From Candidatus Poribacteria bacterium (lineage in GTDB: Bacteria > Poribacteria > WGA-4E > WGA-3G), in NCBI GenBank assembly GCA_022826805.1, contig JAJDUH010000024.1:62001-126000 (forward strand): 64,000 nt of DNA, written 5' to 3'. The position numbers and the translations under genes are program-made. The notes beneath the pieces were generated by a model. The model was not told where the DNA came from. It ran no database searches and was given only the letters and a program-made list of their open reading frames with translations. Positions 18,746-27,866 of this stretch are shown piece by piece. Numbering within the stretch: the first letter of the stretch is position 1; every line of letters begins with the position of its first letter.

Positions 18746-18891
18746 TAGTTAATAGTTATCAGTTATCGGTTATTAGTTAAGAAATCTTTGAAGAAACCCC
18801 GCAGCAAAAACCCTACCGGGTTCGGTAATACACTCCCGGCAGGCAAGTAAAACATAAAATCTAAAAAATCTTTTTGGAGTGAATGCACTAA

Positions 18892-19965
18892 GTGCTGACT
18901 GTTACACATCTAAAAAACATGAGACATTGTAAAAAAAGATACATACACTTCATTGTACATATAATTGTGTTCTGTGTCGGGCTTTTATCAGTAGAGGCGA
19001 AGTACACGGCTGATTTCCTGACGCTCGGTGTTGGTGCCCGTCCGCTTGCTATGGGTGGTGCAGGAACTGCTCTGAGTGCAGATGCTTACGCCCCTTACTG
19101 GAATTCTGCCGCATTGGGGCAACTTACCCGATATGAGGTCAGTTTCATGCACTCCACACTCAACGGAGAGGATGCTTACGATTTTGTCAGTTATATCCAT
19201 CCGCTGAAAAATCGAGGGGCGATCGGTGTGAGTTGGCTTCGAGTTGGTGTTGACGATATTCCTATCACCAGTCTTCCGGTGGCCAGTCGTCCTGTTGGAC
19301 CGACGAACCGACCAGAGGTAGTGGGTTCTTTCAACAATACGGATAATGCTTTTCTCTTGGCATCGGGTTGGCAGTTACCCTCTTTTCACGGTATGGATTT
19401 CCGGATCGGTGGCACGCTCAAGCTGCTCTACATGAGTGGATATAGGAGCACAAACGCGATCGGTGGTGGTGCAGATATCGGTTTCATTGCGACGACGAAT
19501 CCAGAAAAGCCGCATCAATTGACGCTCGGTCTACAAGCGAGTGATGCCTTTCAGACGAAGCTTTATTGGAACACACCTCCGCCTTCATCGGATCTTACCT
19601 CACATACCGAAACGATACCACCGCATTTCAAGATTGGTATCGCAACGACCCATCGACTCAATGTTTTCCGAAGTGCGCTTATTCTTGCCTTAGATACCTA
19701 CATCAACGCCCCATACGCTAATCACTATGGGGACCCCGGCGTTGAATTACACGGGGGTGCCGAGTGGACGTTGTTCGATCTGCTTGCCTTGCGGGTCGGA
19801 CTCGCCGAGCGTAGAGGCAGCCTTGAGAGTATTCGCCAATTAACAGCGGGAGCTGGGTTGAACCTCCGGTTCGTCACCGGTGCAGGTGCAGGACTGGACT
19901 ATGCGTTTGCGAACCATCCAGCGTTGGGCGGCAGCCATCGTATCTCCCTCCGGATTCGGTTTTAG
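18892..19965 (+). CDS. PorV/PorQ-family (UPF0164-like) outer-membrane protein
   Basis: 357 residues from a GTG/ATG-type start at 18892; an ATG further in (18919, MRHCKKRYIHFIVH) is an alternative. A basic N-terminus and hydrophobic signal segment are followed by FLTLGVGARPLAMGGAGTA and ADAYAPYWNSAALGQL, the hallmark opening of PorV/PorQ-type FadL-like beta-barrels, and by alternating beta strands to the C-terminal SLRIRF ending in Phe, typical for outer-membrane barrels. In Bacteroidota, PorV shuttles type IX cargo to the PorU sortase. It lies 146 bp after the PorU-like gene, so the two probably act together at the cell surface. Confidence 0.8.
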   Translation: MLTVTHLKNMRHCKKRYIHFIVHIIVFCVGLLSVEAKYTADFLTLGVGARPLAMGGAGTALSADAYAPYWNSAALGQLTRYEVSFMHSTLNGEDAYDFVSYIHPLKNRGAIGVSWLRVGVDDIPITSLPVASRPVGPTNRPEVVGSFNNTDNAFLLASGWQLPSFHGMDFRIGGTLKLLYMSGYRSTNAIGGGADIGFIATTNPEKPHQLTLGLQASDAFQTKLYWNTPPPSSDLTSHTETIPPHFKIGIATTHRLNVFRSALILALDTYINAPYANHYGDPGVELHGGAEWTLFDLLALRVGLAERRGSLESIRQLTAGAGLNLRFVTGAGAGLDYAFANHPALGGSHRISLRIRF

Positions 19966-19967
19966 CG

Positions 19968-21263
19968 TTACGGGCACACGAATTTACCCAGAATTTTCCG
20001 TACCGATGCACCAGTGGCAGAAGGCAAATTTCCACCGTGTCCGTGGAGTGATTCGTTCGCCAGAATTGCGAACGCAATTGCTTCCTTTGCATCTGCGGAG
20101 ATACCTGAATTGTCCACAGGTTCAACGGCTGTATCGGTCAATAATTCACCGAGTCTCCGCATAATCGTTCGATTGTGAACCCCTCCACCGCTCACGTAGA
20201 GTGTGTCTATTGGGTTCTGTTTTGCTACAAATTGTTCAATGTAGTTTGCAATCGTCTGGACAGTTAATTCGGTGAGCGTCGCGATACAGTCGTTGTCCGA
20301 CAGTCCATGTTTACGGCATGCGGTTAAACATTCCATTGCAAAAGTGTTTCCAAACATCTCACGTCCCGTCGTCTTTGGTGGTCGCAGTTGAAAAAATGGG
20401 TGCTTTAACCATTCGTCGATGAGCGGTTGATAAGCGGTGCCTTGTGCGGCGCGCCTGCCTGCTCGGTCGTAGCGTTCTGCTCCTTCCGTGATTTCCTGGA
20501 TGACTGCGTCGATGCACATGTTACCGGGACCTGTATCCGAAGCCGAGACGGAATCGAGCGAACAGTTTGCCGGAAGCACTGTGAGATTTGCGATCCCTCC
20601 GATGTTCAAGAGTCCCACTTTTTTAGTGCTATCACGGAAAAGTAGATAATCTGGGTATGCAATCAACGGTGCGCCTTGCCCGCCTGCTGCCATATCTGCC
20701 ACTCGGAAGTCAGCGATAGTTGGGATCCCTGTTTCATGTGCGATGACAGCAGGCTCTCCGATTTGCAGTGTTGAGGGTTTTTTAATGTTCCTTGCGGTTC
20801 GGTGAGGTGGATTGGAAGTTTCATGTTCTTTTCCGTAGACCCGCCTTCCACTTCGTTTCAGGCTACGCGCTTTTCTTGTGTTCTCATTATAATTGATGTT
20901 AGGATCTCTCGGCAGATGATGAATCGTTTGACCGTGCGAGCCGATAAGGGCAATGTCATTGGCAGACATTCTGCTCTTTTGTAGGATATGTTTAACAGCC
21001 TCAGCGAAGAGGTGTCCAATATAAAAGTTCATCTCGCAGATATCGTCAACGCGACCGGTATCGGGTTGACAGAGGGCAAGGATACGTTGCCGGACTCCGA
21101 GCGGGAACGGATAGGTCTCAAAAGCAATGAGATTTACCTCGGTTTCCAGTCCGTGCCCCCTAATTTCAACGATGGCTGCATCAATACCGTCGACTGAAGT
21201 CCCGGACATTAAACCGATGACGTATTTTTTATCTGTGTTGAGGCGTTTATAGAATTCTGTCAT
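19968..21263 (-). CDS. anmK: Anhydro-N-acetylmuramic acid kinase with internal insertion
   Basis: 431 residues; typical AnmK is about 370. It phosphorylates and opens 1,6-anhydro-MurNAc to MurNAc-6-phosphate in peptidoglycan recycling. Clear family segments: IGLMSGTSVDGIDAA, LIGSHGQTIHH, STLQIGEPAVIA, GLLNIGGIANLT, DTGPGNMCIDA and YVSGGGVHN. Residues about 121-162, between HHLPRD and PSTLQIGEP, are an extra basic stretch (KARSLKRSGRRVYGKEHETS) absent from the family as I know it, probably a repeat insertion kept in frame. The gene converges on the PorV-like gene with a 2-bp gap and lies downstream of namZ on the same strand. Confidence 0.9.
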   Translation of the reverse strand: MTEFYKRLNTDKKYVIGLMSGTSVDGIDAAIVEIRGHGLETEVNLIAFETYPFPLGVRQRILALCQPDTGRVDDICEMNFYIGHLFAEAVKHILQKSRMSANDIALIGSHGQTIHHLPRDPNINYNENTRKARSLKRSGRRVYGKEHETSNPPHRTARNIKKPSTLQIGEPAVIAHETGIPTIADFRVADMAAGGQGAPLIAYPDYLLFRDSTKKVGLLNIGGIANLTVLPANCSLDSVSASDTGPGNMCIDAVIQEITEGAERYDRAGRRAAQGTAYQPLIDEWLKHPFFQLRPPKTTGREMFGNTFAMECLTACRKHGLSDNDCIATLTELTVQTIANYIEQFVAKQNPIDTLYVSGGGVHNRTIMRRLGELLTDTAVEPVDNSGISADAKEAIAFAILANESLHGHGGNLPSATGASVRKILGKFVCP

Positions 21264-21288
21264 TTTTTAAGGTTTTCGGTACAGTAAA

Positions 21289-21316
21289 TCAACGGTATGA
21301 ATGCCGTGTGGCATTC
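21289..21316. repeat. REP-like palindrome
   Basis: Flank TCAACGGTAT followed by the hairpin GAATGCC-GTGT-GGCATTC at 21299-21316. Same family as 7984-8001, 10757-10774, 10803-10820 and 53827-53844. It sits between namZ and anmK. Confidence 0.75.
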
Positions 21317-21342
21317 CCCGGCTACGCAAACCGAACTGTTAA

Positions 21343-22542
21343 CTAATATACGTGATACTGTTTTGCGTTATCAGACCAGGTCTGGAGTTCTGCAGTCCAC
21401 TGTTCCTGTATTTCATCCACGGATTTTCCCTTCAACAAGGCATTTCGGAGCCAACTATTCCCTGCTAATTTATCAAAATGCGCAGTGCGGAACGCGAAGT
21501 GATCGCTGTATTCGGACGTGAGGATAGATAGCATGTGGATGGTCGTTTCTATCGGACGGAAACGTTCCCTGTCAGTAACGTGAATCGCGACACCACCGCA
21601 GGTCTGTTTGGCATGTTTTGTATTTTCATTGACAGGAGCGGGTGTAAAAACAACAGATCGGAACAGGACCCCGGGTAGTTTCAAGGCATTCAGTGTCCGT
21701 GCCCACCGTTCACCGTCGCACCAAGGGGCACCAATGTATTCAAACGGTTTTGTTGTCCCGCGCCCTTCACTCATGTTTGTTCCTTCAAATAAGCAGAACC
21801 CTGGATAAAGCGTTGCTGTTGTAAGCGTTGGTATATTTGGTGATGGCGGTACCCATTGCAAACCTGTATCATCGAACCACATCCGGCGTTGGTATCCGTG
21901 CATCCAGGCGATTTTTAACCAAGCCGACGGCACGCGTTCCGCCTTCAAGAGCATTGCCAACTCGCCGATTGTCAAGCCGTAGCGAATCGGGATTGTGTGT
22001 ATTCCGACAAATGATTCATACCTATTTGCCAGCATTGTCCCTTCTACAGCCGTGCAGTTAATGGGATTAGGTCGATCAGCAACGATAAACTCAACACCGT
22101 GTTCACTCGCTGCTTCCATGGCGTGCAGGAGCGTTGAAATGTAAGTATAGTAGCGCACACCGACATCCTGCATATCGTAGACCAGCAGATCTATACCTTC
22201 GAGTTGGTCGGCTGTCGGACGCAGAGAAGACTGTCCATACAGACTGAAAATAGGAACGTTTTCAAGGAGTGCCTGCAATCGATTCTCATCAGAATCATCA
22301 GTGCTATTGACGGCGATCCCGTCTTGTACGGCACCCCAGAGTCCGTGCTCTGGCGAAAAAATTGCAGAAAGTTGACAATCAGATGCTTCTGCGAAAAGCC
22401 GATAGTTGCTTTGTAGGGTAGCATCGACGCCTGTGTGATTCGTAATCAGTCCTATGGATTTCCCGCGAATCCAATCGCGTTTCTCTGTGAGTAAAGCAGT
22501 TAATCCTAATTCGGTTTTTTGAGGATTTTTTGTAGAGGACAT
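21343..22542 (-). CDS. namZ: Exo-beta-N-acetylmuramidase NamZ (DUF1343)
   Basis: 399 residues from the ATG at 22542. The frame stays open upstream to 22608 but that would overlap the previous gene. NamZ (formerly YbbC) removes terminal MurNAc from peptidoglycan fragments. Recognisable segments: GKSIGLITNHTGVD, AIFSPEHGLWG, LLVYDMQDVGVRYYTYISTL, FIVADRPNPI, PSPNIPTLTTATLYPG and CLFEGTNMSEGRGTTKPFE. No signal peptide is visible, so action may be cytosolic or export non-classical. It sits 4 bp after the beta-lactamase-fold hydrolase gene and ahead of anmK, forming a cell-wall recycling unit similar to the namZ/amiE neighbourhood of Bacillus. Confidence 0.9.
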   Translation of the reverse strand: MSSTKNPQKTELGLTALLTEKRDWIRGKSIGLITNHTGVDATLQSNYRLFAEASDCQLSAIFSPEHGLWGAVQDGIAVNSTDDSDENRLQALLENVPIFSLYGQSSLRPTADQLEGIDLLVYDMQDVGVRYYTYISTLLHAMEAASEHGVEFIVADRPNPINCTAVEGTMLANRYESFVGIHTIPIRYGLTIGELAMLLKAERVPSAWLKIAWMHGYQRRMWFDDTGLQWVPPSPNIPTLTTATLYPGFCLFEGTNMSEGRGTTKPFEYIGAPWCDGERWARTLNALKLPGVLFRSVVFTPAPVNENTKHAKQTCGGVAIHVTDRERFRPIETTIHMLSILTSEYSDHFAFRTAHFDKLAGNSWLRNALLKGKSVDEIQEQWTAELQTWSDNAKQYHVY

Positions 22543-22546
22543 GTGG

Positions 22547-23599
22547 CTAAGCGTATATGAGACTGTGAAACATTTTCCGAAATTCGATGATACCGCGCCG
22601 GTCGGCATCAGGATGCACTCGATTTGTTAGTAGAATCGCTGCGAGTTTTCTTTTGAGGCATATCCGGACTGATGTGCCGGTGAATCCTGTGTGGTAGAGA
22701 CAACCATCGTCTGTTACAGCCCATCCGATGCATCGGCGTTCGCCTTTTGCTGAGGTAACTTGTTGCATGGTTCGGAGACTTTCCGGACGTAGCAAGTCCC
22801 CACCCTTGTTAATCAATGTTCTGCAAAATTTTCCAATATCTGTTGATGTGGAGAAGAGTCCCGCGTTGCCCGAAACACCGCCCAAAAAGTGTGCGTTCTC
22901 GTCGTGTACTTGCCCAATAATCACGCCTTCTCGCCAGTCATAACGTTCGTAATTTACCATTCTGCGTTCAAAACTGTTGGAATCCTCTGTGGCTGCACAG
23001 TGCTCACGCCACGTCTGTGGTGGGTTGAACCGTGTTGATGCCATACCGAGTGGTGCGAAGATACGCCGCAGCGCCAATTTATCTAATGATTCTCCGGTTA
23101 CCCTTTCCAACAGTTTCCCTAACACGATGTATCCGAGACAACTATACACTGCCTTCTCACCCGGCTGAGATTCCGACGGGACCTCGGCGAGGTAGGGGAT
23201 TACGTTCTCACGCGATCGGGCGCGTAGATAGATAGGGAGCCATGCGGGAAGTCCTGAAGTGTGTTTCAGTAGGTGGGTAAGCGTTACGTTTGGATGTTTG
23301 AATTCCGGCAAATATTTCTCGGCAGGTGTATCGAGCGAGAGCTCACCGCTCTCAACTAACTGCATGCAAAGCGTTCCAACAACAATAGGCTTCGTCAGCG
23401 ACGCCAAGTCAAAAAACGTTGTACAAAGCATCGGTACCCGTTTTGGCTTTATGCATCGGAAGCCAAATGCGTTGTGATAAAGGGTCTTTTCATTGGTAAG
23501 GATATGGACAGCAGCACCAGGAAAGATCTTTTCTGTGATGCCATTCTCAATAAGCCTTGAAAGTGATTCTTTTAACAATGTGGTAACCTTATGGCGCAA
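22547..23599 (-). CDS. Beta-lactamase-fold serine hydrolase, AmiE/YbbE-like
   Basis: 350 residues of the class C beta-lactamase/PBP4* family. Motifs: nucleophile SxxK as SLTK in DLASLTKPIVVGTL, the tyrosine motif as YSCLGY, and HTGFTG replacing KTG. HTSGLPAWLP is also typical. In Bacillus the related AmiE (YbbE) removes peptides from MurNAc and is encoded with NamZ; the same pairing here suggests muropeptide amidase rather than beta-lactam resistance. No signal peptide is evident. First gene of the minus-strand recycling unit. Confidence 0.82.
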   Translation of the reverse strand: MRHKVTTLLKESLSRLIENGITEKIFPGAAVHILTNEKTLYHNAFGFRCIKPKRVPMLCTTFFDLASLTKPIVVGTLCMQLVESGELSLDTPAEKYLPEFKHPNVTLTHLLKHTSGLPAWLPIYLRARSRENVIPYLAEVPSESQPGEKAVYSCLGYIVLGKLLERVTGESLDKLALRRIFAPLGMASTRFNPPQTWREHCAATEDSNSFERRMVNYERYDWREGVIIGQVHDENAHFLGGVSGNAGLFSTSTDIGKFCRTLINKGGDLLRPESLRTMQQVTSAKGERRCIGWAVTDDGCLYHTGFTGTSVRICLKRKLAAILLTNRVHPDADRRGIIEFRKMFHSLIYA

Positions 23600-23817
23600 T
23601 CCGGTTTCGGATTAGGATAGGAGTGTCTCTTGGTTAATTAAATTACTATAAGTATAATAGGAAATGTAAGCAGTAGTTTTTAGTTGACTAATGGTCTGCT
23701 TATATGATACACTATCTGTTATATTTTTATAAGCATTTTTTGACTTAAAAATAGATTGTAATTTGTTTTTTCGTTATATTGTTCGATGAACGTGTCCGGC
23801 AATTCGGAGAATGGATC

Positions 23818-24183
23818 ATGCGGTTCCCTTCAAAAGAACTTCAAGAGATTATAACAACCGAAAAACCTTGGGGTGGTTTCATACAATATGTGCTCAATCA
23901 ACCGGTTACCGTCAAAATTTTAGAAATTCGGGCGGGCGAGCAGGTGAGTTATCAATATCATCATCATCGGAGCGAGTTATGGATTCCGCTTGACGAGGGT
24001 GCCTGCCTGAAGTTGGAGGGTGCGATTCAACGTCCTGAGCCTATGGAACCTGTCTTTATTCCGCAAGGTGCGAAACATCAGCTCATTGGCGAATCTAAAG
24101 ACTACCGGATCCTCGAAATTTCGTTCGGACATTTTGATGAAGAGGACATCGTTCGCCTTTCAGATAAGTATGGAAGAATTTAA
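23818..24183 (+). CDS. Cupin of the mannose-6-phosphate isomerase type II class
   Basis: 121 residues from the ATG at 23818, with CGGAGA at 23805-23810. Single cupin domain: KPWGGFIQYVL, then VKILEIRAGEQVSYQYHHHRSELW with the metal-binding His cluster and Glu, and a second cupin motif IPQGAKHQLI. The layout is that of the C-terminal domain of GDP-mannose pyrophosphorylase/phosphomannose isomerase fusions, here free-standing. The next gene is glucose-6-phosphate isomerase 17 bp away, consistent with a hexose-phosphate role such as mannose-6-P/fructose-6-P interconversion. Substrate is inference. Confidence 0.75.
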   Translation: MRFPSKELQEIITTEKPWGGFIQYVLNQPVTVKILEIRAGEQVSYQYHHHRSELWIPLDEGACLKLEGAIQRPEPMEPVFIPQGAKHQLIGESKDYRILEISFGHFDEEDIVRLSDKYGRI

Positions 24184-24200
24184 TTTAAAGAGGTGTTTGA

Positions 24201-25652
24201 TTGGACGGAAAACTCTATTTTTCGTTTGATGACGGAACAGCAAGTTCGTCCTCGGTGCAGCAGCGCGTTGATGCCGCTTTGCAGGAGATTCAGACGCTGT
24301 TTCAAGAAGAAGCGTCAGTATCACTCTCTGAGTTGAAACGCGAACTTCGTGCTTGGACCCGGAGCCATCTCCAAAGCGAGGATATTGCCCAAGTTGCTGC
24401 TCTGGCAAGGTGTGCCCGTGAAGAATTTTCGGTGCTTGTTATCATTGGTGTAGGCGGTTCCGACCTGAGTGCGCGTGTCTTTCACGATTCTTTCAACCAT
24501 CCATATCATAACTTACTGTCGCTTGAAGAGCGGGGTGGTGCGCCTGAAGTATATTTTACGGGTGATACCTTTGATCCTCGCAAACTCGCGGGCTTACTTG
24601 AAATGCTCAAGTCGAGAGATCTGCTGCACAAAACGCTCTTTAACGTTATTAGCAAGTCCGGCACGACAACCGAAACCATGGCGACACTGATGGTTATCCG
24701 TGAGGCACTTGGCGATACAAACTGGCAGCAACAGGTGCTTGCTACTACAGGATTAACACCTGATAGCGTGCTGTTCCGCATGCACGAACAATCACCCTTC
24801 TACGGTGGCACGCTACTTCCCGTTCCCGATGGTGTTGGTGGGCGATTTTCTGCTTTCTCTCCGGTCGGTTTGTTCTTTCTCGCCATGACCGCTGGGAAGG
24901 GCGAAACCCCAGATAGCCGGATCCGTTCTGCTGTAAAAGGTGTGGGGCAAGCGCATGAGGACTTTAACCTTCCTTGTGGACATCAAAGCAACGTAGCCTA
25001 TCGGCTCGCTCGCTGGATTCATCTATCTGAAGAAATTGACGAAACCAAACACCCGAGCAAAAACACTATTATTTTCTATAATTATGCCGATAATAGCTGC
25101 CTCGGTGAATGGTTTGTCCAGCTTTACACAGAATCTATTCAGGAACGTGGTGGCGGTGCTAACGTTATACCTGCGAAGGGACCTACGAGCAACCACTCGA
25201 TTCTCAACGGCATTATCGCTGGCCCGAGAGACAAAGTTGTCTTGTTTGTCCACTGGAAAGAACTGGGTCCCGATTTAGTGCTCCCGAAGGCGACTGATGT
25301 GGGTAGCAAATTAGGCGAGAATGTAAAGCGGAGACAAATTCTGCCCGTGTCGGCAGAATTTGAAGGAATGTCTATGACACACATGCAGACTGCTTCCTAT
25401 CGTGGGACTGCATTGGATTTTAGCAATAAAGGTGTGTTGCACGCAGTGTTAACCCTTCCTAAACGGGACGTTCAGTCCGTTTGCCAGCTTATGCGTATCC
25501 TGATGGATACTATCGCTGTGAAAGGTAGGCTCCAAGGCTTGCACCTTGGTAATGATGGTGGCGAGGAGTTAACATACCTTCAAGATGGAGTTGAAGGTTA
25601 TAAGCGGAATTTCCGATCTTTTGCATTGGCATCGAGTGCGGAGAACGAGTAG
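24201..25652 (+). CDS. pgi: Glucose-6-phosphate isomerase
   Basis: 483 residues, TTG start at 24201 preceded by AAAGAGGTG. Interconverts glucose-6-phosphate and fructose-6-phosphate. Family features: VLVIIGVGGSDLSARVF (sugar-phosphate loop), NVISKSGTTTETMAT, GRFSAFSPVGLFF and GPTSNHSILNGI. Length fits the shorter bacterial/archaeal-type PGI. It follows the cupin closely on the same strand, and its product fructose-6-P links to the amino-sugar recycling genes upstream. Confidence 0.9.
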   Translation: MDGKLYFSFDDGTASSSSVQQRVDAALQEIQTLFQEEASVSLSELKRELRAWTRSHLQSEDIAQVAALARCAREEFSVLVIIGVGGSDLSARVFHDSFNHPYHNLLSLEERGGAPEVYFTGDTFDPRKLAGLLEMLKSRDLLHKTLFNVISKSGTTTETMATLMVIREALGDTNWQQQVLATTGLTPDSVLFRMHEQSPFYGGTLLPVPDGVGGRFSAFSPVGLFFLAMTAGKGETPDSRIRSAVKGVGQAHEDFNLPCGHQSNVAYRLARWIHLSEEIDETKHPSKNTIIFYNYADNSCLGEWFVQLYTESIQERGGGANVIPAKGPTSNHSILNGIIAGPRDKVVLFVHWKELGPDLVLPKATDVGSKLGENVKRRQILPVSAEFEGMSMTHMQTASYRGTALDFSNKGVLHAVLTLPKRDVQSVCQLMRILMDTIAVKGRLQGLHLGNDGGEELTYLQDGVEGYKRNFRSFALASSAENE

Positions 25653-25730
25653 ATGCGTTCAAAATAGCCCTCTTCTATATAAGCATTTCCAGAATTCAAA
25701 AGCCGAGACGTTTGGCAAGCTGTACAAAAA

Positions 25731-27824
25731 ATGAGGAATAAACTCTCCACTTTACAGTTTCATGATAAAATATTTATCGCTTACGGCTTCGTTTTCCTTG
25801 TGATGTTTGGCGTCATTTTTGGTAGCACCAATTTCCTGATTCGACTCGCTTTTAAAAGGGAAATTGATAGCTACGTTGAAACGCTTCAAGCGCAAGTTTC
25901 AAACAGATATCGGATTTTCGTTGAAAAAGTTCAAAAGGAGGTACACGCCGCAGCCACTGACGTGAGGTTACATCGCGCCATAGAACGGCAGTCGGACTAC
26001 CCTTATTTACCAATAGCAGAGTTTGATCTCTTAGAATACGGCACTCCGACTGGAAAACTTCTGTATCCCGACTTAAGAGCAAGGAGAGGAACGCGAACAT
26101 ATAATTCACTGGAAAACCGAGAGGGGCATATACAACTCAGAAATATTTCGCGACAGAGTGATATAGGCTTACAGTTTGTAGTTCAGGCGACAGAGGTAGG
26201 CGAGTGGGGATTTGTTACAGGTGGTTACCGGTTGCAAGAGTGGTTAGAATCTCAAGCGAGTATCCAGTCGGACGATCATCCAGTTTTTCTTGTCGAAAAG
26301 CCTCAAGCCGCTAATCCAGCAGCCTTTGATTCCGAATCGGAGACAGCGGCAGAGGACTGGCTCCCGTTGAATAATGCCTCCCGAGAAGCACGTAGGAATG
26401 ACTGGTTTGAATCATTTCCAGGATCGCAATCGGAGCGAAAAGTCGTTTTACAAACAACCGACGAGAATGGTGAAAGTGCCTTTACTGCTTTTCAAATAAC
26501 ACCTTTCAACTCACCCTTCGCGACGACACGTGAAGCATCGCCTGTCAACCTGATTGTTGCGTATTCGCATAAACGTCAGATGGAGTGGCAGCAGCACCTC
26601 ACACTCACACTGCTTTTAAGTGGTGTTGGTGGGCTTGTGTTGGTTTACCTCATTAGTTATATCATTAGCCGTCGGATTACCCGTCCTATCGCAACCCTTC
26701 GTGAGGGGGTTAGTCACATTGCTGCTGGCAATTTGGATCATCGGGTTAAAATCAAGTCCCATAATGAGGTCGGGCAGCTTGCTGAGGGTTTCAACCAGAT
26801 GGCACGAGAGTTAAAACGAAGTTTAGAGGAACGGATGGCAGCTGAACGTGCAGCGACGTGGCGAGATGTCGCAAGACAGGTGGCACACGAAATTAAAAAT
26901 CCACTCTTTCCGATCCGCCTCTCCGTTGAAAACCTGCAGCAGGCGAAATCGAATCCAGAAGTCTTTGAGCAAATATTTGGGGAATGCACCGACACCGTCA
27001 TTGAAGAAGTTGATCGGATCGGAACATTAATAGATGAATTCCATCAATTCGCTCGGATGCCTAAACTCGAAAGAAAACCGAGCCAACTCAACCGCATTGT
27101 CCGGTCTGTTTTGAACTTATACACGGGTAGACAGGTCCCGGAGTTTGGACACAGGACCGAGGCTGCAGTGACGAACTCAAGGCACGAAGACTCCGAGTTA
27201 CAAAATTCTCCTGAGAAGTTTTGGCTTGAAAATGTCTCCAAGATTAAGGTTGAGACTGAGTTATTACCGCTGCCACGGCTCTCGCTTGACCCGGAACAGA
27301 TTGCACAGGCACTCGGTAATCTCTTCAAAAATGCCATTGAAGCCATGCCTGATGGTGGTATGCTGAAGGTGAAAACCTATTTCACACCGAGCGCCCCACG
27401 GGCGAATTTAAATAGGGAACGCCCTCTCGTGGTAACGGATGGGAATCCCATTGTGTTACACAACGGCAAAGGACAGGAAAAAAAAGAAAAGAAAGATACA
27501 GATAAAAATGTCCGCGGCACAGTTACGCTTGAAATTCAAGATACCGGTCGCGGTATGTCCGAGGAAACGATGGCAAATCTTTTTGTTCCGTATTACACGA
27601 CAAAGGCTGAAGCGCGTGGTACAGGCTTGGGTATGCCAATTGTCAAGAGGATTGTCACGGAGCACGGTGCCGAGATGGATTGTCAAAGTACCGAGGATGT
27701 AGGTACAACAGTCCGTATCCGTTTCTCCTACGATCCGAGCGTTTCATCTGATGGATTAGCCACAGAATCTGAGAAATTAAAGTCGATTGAAACCGAAGAA
27801 CAGATGATAGACCGCCAAACCTAA
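25731..27824 (+). CDS. NtrY-like membrane sensor histidine kinase
   Basis: 697 residues. TM1 at about 15-39, a 250-residue extracytoplasmic sensing region, TM2 at about 289-312, HAMP to about 365, then a HisKA block with phospho-acceptor H386 in RQVAHEIKNPLFPIRLSVEN, and a HATPase domain with the N box (QALGNLFKNAIEAMPDGG), DTGRGM and GTGLGMPIVKRIV. The H-box is of the NtrY/NtrB type that pairs with sigma-54 regulators, and such a regulator follows. Two hydrophilic insertions interrupt the catalytic core, one before the N box and one (Lys-rich) before DTGRGM. Stimulus unknown. Confidence 0.88.
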   Translation: MRNKLSTLQFHDKIFIAYGFVFLVMFGVIFGSTNFLIRLAFKREIDSYVETLQAQVSNRYRIFVEKVQKEVHAAATDVRLHRAIERQSDYPYLPIAEFDLLEYGTPTGKLLYPDLRARRGTRTYNSLENREGHIQLRNISRQSDIGLQFVVQATEVGEWGFVTGGYRLQEWLESQASIQSDDHPVFLVEKPQAANPAAFDSESETAAEDWLPLNNASREARRNDWFESFPGSQSERKVVLQTTDENGESAFTAFQITPFNSPFATTREASPVNLIVAYSHKRQMEWQQHLTLTLLLSGVGGLVLVYLISYIISRRITRPIATLREGVSHIAAGNLDHRVKIKSHNEVGQLAEGFNQMARELKRSLEERMAAERAATWRDVARQVAHEIKNPLFPIRLSVENLQQAKSNPEVFEQIFGECTDTVIEEVDRIGTLIDEFHQFARMPKLERKPSQLNRIVRSVLNLYTGRQVPEFGHRTEAAVTNSRHEDSELQNSPEKFWLENVSKIKVETELLPLPRLSLDPEQIAQALGNLFKNAIEAMPDGGMLKVKTYFTPSAPRANLNRERPLVVTDGNPIVLHNGKGQEKKEKKDTDKNVRGTVTLEIQDTGRGMSEETMANLFVPYYTTKAEARGTGLGMPIVKRIVTEHGAEMDCQSTEDVGTTVRIRFSYDPSVSSDGLATESEKLKSIETEEQMIDRQT

Positions 27825-27866
27825 ACCAAGCTATTCTCTGGGTGTTTGTACGCAGGAAAAATAAAG

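Noticed and set aside
22543..22608. Longer NamZ start overlapping the AmiE-like gene
   Set aside because: The extra residues do not resemble the family and the ATG at 22542 lies just after the previous stop codon.
23684..23710. TTGACT...TATGAT promoter upstream of the cupin gene
   Set aside because: The spacer is only 13-15 bases, too short for a confident sigma-70 promoter call.
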